In this document: positions 44,210-46,381 of the stretch, one piece after another
Position numbering within the stretch: the first letter of the stretch is position 1
How the letters are laid out: each line of letters begins with the position of its first letter
Source of the DNA: Lentibacillus salicampi
Lineage (GTDB): Bacteria; Bacillota; Bacilli; Bacillales; Amphibacillaceae
DNA length: 46,381 nt
Direction: 5' to 3'
Assembly: GCF_004565465.1 (NCBI RefSeq)
Contig: NZ_SRHY01000027.1
Span: 1 to 46,381, forward strand
Notes under the pieces: generated by a model
Databases searched by the model: none
What the model saw: only the letters and a program-made list of their open reading frames with translations
What the model was told of the DNA's origin: nothing
Program-made: the position numbers and the translations under genes

Positions 44210-44248
44210 CACACACTGAAGCTCCAACAGCCCTTATTATTTTTGTAC

Positions 44249-44998
44249 CTACAACCGGTCAAAATATGTCTTCATGATCATTTCAAACGCCATTAGCAGC
44301 CTCGGAAAGAAGATATTTGGCAGCATATTTCGATCATCCAATTTACTGTTATCAACGATTTTAAAATTCAGATCAGATAAATTACCCACTCGGTTGCTTA
44401 TTTCCTTGGTGAAAGAAACGGTCGTGATGTTATGCTCCCTAGCAGCATTCAGTTTATCGATCACTTGCTGAGTTTCCCCGGATTTCGATATTACAACCAA
44501 CGCGCCAATATCCTCTATGTTATTCTCAAACACTCCAACTGAATCCGTCCCGCTTGCCAGAATGGTCTTTTTCCCTAATACCAATAGCTTTTTATACAGA
44601 TATTCCGCTGCAATCCCAGAAAAGCCAGTAGCATAAATAAAAATATAATTTTGATTTAAATTTAAAACCCTTTCAATAAATTGCTCCGCATCATCCATTG
44701 TATTGTATTTAAAAAAATCCTGAGATGTTATATCCGGAAAGTTCTCGACCACCCCAGTTTGTTGATATTCCGTTGATTTGACCTGTGGTAAGAGATTATA
44801 ATACATATCCACGAACCCTGTGTAACCTAATTTTTTTGATAAACGGATCACTGTGGCTGCAGATGTATAGTTTTCCTCTGCTATTTGTCTGACACCTTTT
44901 TGTAAAACATTATCGAAATTGCTAATAATATAGTTTAAAACCTGCTCATCGATTTCAGTTAAATTTTTTCCTTGAGTAATTTTACTGATATCAATCAT
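44249..44998 (-). CDS. RpiR/MurR-family sugar-phosphate-responsive regulator
   Basis: This 249-aa protein has an N-terminal RpiR helix-turn-helix (KGVRQIAEENYTSAATVIRLSKKLGYTGF) and a SIS domain (YIFIYATGFSGIAAEYLYKKL, VISKSGETQQVID) that binds phosphosugars. It precedes the EIICB-GH4 genes on the same strand with the operator between, as GlvR/MalR-type activators do. It has its own promoter at 45036-45064 and a weak ribosome binding site. Activator or repressor mode cannot be told from sequence. Confidence 0.9.
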   Translation of the reverse strand: MIDISKITQGKNLTEIDEQVLNYIISNFDNVLQKGVRQIAEENYTSAATVIRLSKKLGYTGFVDMYYNLLPQVKSTEYQQTGVVENFPDITSQDFFKYNTMDDAEQFIERVLNLNQNYIFIYATGFSGIAAEYLYKKLLVLGKKTILASGTDSVGVFENNIEDIGALVVISKSGETQQVIDKLNAAREHNITTVSFTKEISNRVGNLSDLNFKIVDNSKLDDRNMLPNIFFPRLLMAFEMIMKTYFDRL

Positions 44999-45035
44999 GT
45001 TTGATCAACTCTTTCAACTCTAAAGTCATAACTTC

Positions 45036-45064
45036 ATTATAGTGGATAATGTGTTAAACGACAA
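45036..45064 (-). promoter_or_regulatory. Promoter of the RpiR gene
   Basis: The minus strand has -35 TTGTCG (plus 45059-45064), a 17-base spacer and a perfect -10 TATAAT (45036-45041), about 40 bases before the start codon. Confidence 0.7.
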
Positions 45065-45109
45065 TTTGGTTCCCTCTTTGTCATCGACTTCTGCAGTAAC
45101 AGAAAACGA

Positions 45110-45152
45110 TAAGAAAAACGAAAACCTGCCGGACACATAACAGCATCGGCAG
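45110..45152 (-). terminator. Terminator after the zinc-ribbon gene
   Basis: CTGCCG (45126-45131) pairs with CGGCAG (45147-45152) across a 15-base loop, and the minus strand continues GTTTTCGTTTTTC. It lies about 75 bases past the stop codon. Confidence 0.75.
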
Positions 45153-45225
45153 ATTGTTAATATACTTTTATTCCCACAGGTAAAATTCTCTATCTCTCAA
45201 AGCCCAGTCTCTTTCCACGGCGCCC

Positions 45226-45429
45226 CTAACCTTCTTCTTCAGTATTCCTAGTCTCCATAAAAAAGGGGTACGCTTTCAATATTTGCCCATAAGTGCCGGA
45301 GTCCTTAATCGGAAAGCAGTTCTCCCTGTCAACACAACGGGAATGTGTAATCGTGTTAACGATATCCAGCACGACAAGGTCTTTTTTCCGATATAAGGTG
45401 CCGCATAACGGGCATCTAATTAAATTCAT
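45226..45429 (-). CDS. Small zinc-ribbon protein of unknown function
   Basis: This 67-aa protein has CPLCG at residues 6-10 and a second pair in HSRCVDRENC, consistent with a four-cysteine zinc ribbon. The rest is mixed charged sequence (DSGTYGQILKAYPFF). GGGGAGGTG precedes the ATG at good spacing, which supports a real gene. I do not recognise the family. It follows a damaged sigma-factor gene with 157 bases between, so a functional link is uncertain. Confidence 0.7.
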   Translation of the reverse strand: MNLIRCPLCGTLYRKKDLVVLDIVNTITHSRCVDRENCFPIKDSGTYGQILKAYPFFMETRNTEEEG

Positions 45430-45586
45430 GAATCACACACCTCCCCGTGAAAGCCATACTTATCAAGATCCGTTCATATCTATTGGACTTCTATTATACA
45501 TGATTAGATAGAATTGCGAAAAATTCCACTGCTTTATCAGGCAAAAAAAGACCGGCTCTCCCTTCATAAACGCATTCCCTCTCCAT

Positions 45587-46143
45587 CTACCAAACAGACC
45601 CCAACGCTTTTTCATCCACTAACCCACCCAGCTTCCGCCTAGCCTGCTTGCCCCAGCTTTTCACCGCTTCCACCGAAACACCTTCCTGTTCCGCAATCTC
45701 CTTTACCGACATTTCCTCAACAATAAAACACTTCACCCACTTCCACTGATTGTCCGACAGCTGCTCACGTACTGTCTGCCAAAAAGCTGCGTCACGCTTC
45801 TTGCCTCCATTCTGCCTCACCGGATAAGCCAGGCCATTACTTCGATAATAATTACCGTTATCGATATGCGTCCGGTATTCCTGTGCGTAATGCACCGTTT
45901 TTTCAGCTTCTTTATTCTGTTTCCGAACCAAATCGATCATGCGGTTGCGGATCGTGTAATTGAAGTATGTCGCCATCGGCCCTTGATCCGGCTGATAATT
46001 CTCATAGGCATTCCTCATGGCGACCAACCCTTCCTGGTAAAATTCCTGATGCGAGTACTGAATATTTAGCCGGTAAATTTGGTAATGAATTCGTGCTCGT
46101 TCTACCTGAAAATCTCCTCGAATGTGATCATGTCTTTTTCCAT
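45587..46143 (-). pseudogene. Sigma-70 family factor, apparently frameshifted near its start
   Basis: The main frame (stop at 45587) encodes sigma region 2 (HYQIYRLNIQYSHQEFYQEGLVAMRNAYENYQPDQG, ATYFNYTIRNRMIDLVRK) and region 4 (LSDNQWKWVKCF, SVKEIAEQEGVSVEAVKSWGKQARRKL). It has no usable start: the first candidate, TTG at 46027, would cut off most of region 2. The natural N-terminus, MEKDMITFEEIFR, begins at ATG 46143 in another frame and stops at TAG 46102-46104. A CAG-to-TAG change plus loss of one base just after it would explain the layout (FEEIFRQNERRIHYQI expected). Sequencing error or recoding are alternatives. Such short sigma factors occur in Bacilli as alternative or competence-linked factors. 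Confidence 0.65.
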
Positions 46144-46316
46144 CTTTATTACCCCATGCTGCCCAGTAAGCACAAACTTAATAGGCTATCTCTTCATAAC
46201 TATAATCGCAAGAAGCCGAGCATTTGGGGGCATGAATTTGAAAAATATTTTCTAATATTTTTTACCGAAAGATGCCACTTTTTCCGGATTCGCTTCGATT
46301 GTAGGGGTGAGAAAGG

Positions 46317-46381
46317 TTATTGAGTCGTCAAATCAGTTAATCCGCTGTTCCGATAGTCGTTGTCACCATCCTGCTTGCCGT
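46317..46381 (-). CDS. 3' end of an unidentified gene at the right edge
   Basis: The minus strand is open from the edge for 20 codons, ending DGDNDYRNSGLTDLTTQ and TAA at 46317-46319. It looks coding in composition, but it is too short to identify. An AT-rich hairpin AAAAATATT/AATATTTTT (46241-46249 and 46254-46262) downstream may be its terminator. Confidence 0.35.
   Translation of the reverse strand, partial: GKQDGDNDYRNSGLTDLTTQ

Noticed and set aside
45967..46323. 118-codon plus-strand frame opposite the sigma gene
   Set aside because: It lies antisense to clear sigma-factor coding sequence, has no ribosome binding site and no recognisable domain.

Overview
The window looks like a chromosomal stretch from a low-to-moderate GC Gram-positive bacterium of the Bacillaceae. 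Evidence for this: AGGAGG-type ribosome binding sites, sigma-A-like promoters, 13/14 matches to the CcpA cre box, lipoprotein-anchored ABC and TRAP binding proteins, an LCP (LytR-CpsA-Psr) wall ligase, and lic/mal PTS operons of Bacillus type. A halotolerant genus such as Virgibacillus or Oceanobacillus is a guess. Almost every gene is on the minus strand; only a Ltp-type lipoprotein and one GntR regulator are clearly on the plus strand. There are no rRNA, tRNA, CRISPR or intact insertion-sequence features.

Layout from left to right. (1) 437-5918: a lichenan/cellobiose PTS operon licB-licC-licA-GH1-licR, with a cre-overlapped promoter and an upstream dyad. (2) 6073-6423: a mannose-6-phosphate isomerase (manA) remnant. 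(3) 6480-14071: a GH38 alpha-mannosidase with an ABC sugar importer lacking its own ATPase, controlled by a GntR-LacI type regulator and a perfect 30-bp palindrome lying over the promoter. (4) 14497-18393: a secreted multidomain GH84 beta-N-acetylglucosaminidase, preceded by a promoter, an RNA element resembling a BglG-type ribonucleic antiterminator (RAT), and a strong terminator. (5) 19005-21241: an LCP ligase and UDP-glucose dehydrogenase, with a small remnant of a second ugd nearby. (6) 21787-26337: a TetR-controlled operon of an NCS1 permease, a DUF917 protein and a HyuA-type hydantoinase. (7) 26547-27230: a three-repeat Ltp lipoprotein. (8) 27749-32566: a CoA-transferase, HMG-CoA-lyase-like enzyme, small membrane protein and SSS symporter, with a divergent GntR regulator. 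(9) 32844-39337: an acid-sugar operon of DUF1537 kinase, GntR, zinc dehydrogenase, TRAP transporter and class II aldolase-like protein. (10) 39538-41052: decayed gluconate and PTS-EIIA genes. (11) 41145-44998: an alpha-glucoside PTS operon with an RpiR regulator. (12) 45226-46381: a small zinc-ribbon protein, a damaged sigma factor and the tail of another gene.

Together the genes form a catabolic island in which six separate uptake systems (two PTS, one ABC, one TRAP, one NCS1, one SSS) each sit beside their own enzymes and local regulator. cre boxes at several promoters suggest shared carbon catabolite control. GH84 acting outside the cell, followed by ABC uptake and cytoplasmic GH38, could strip GlcNAc- and mannose-containing glycans, but that link is inference.

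The least ordinary points are: the RAT-like leader in front of GH84; the acid-sugar operon, where the dehydrogenase lacks the structural-zinc cysteines and the aldolase has Ser in place of a zinc-ligand His; the CoA-transferase/lyase/symporter cassette; and a recurring pattern of internal deletions that gutted manA, gnd, gntK and an EIIA gene while leaving their ends or terminators in place.
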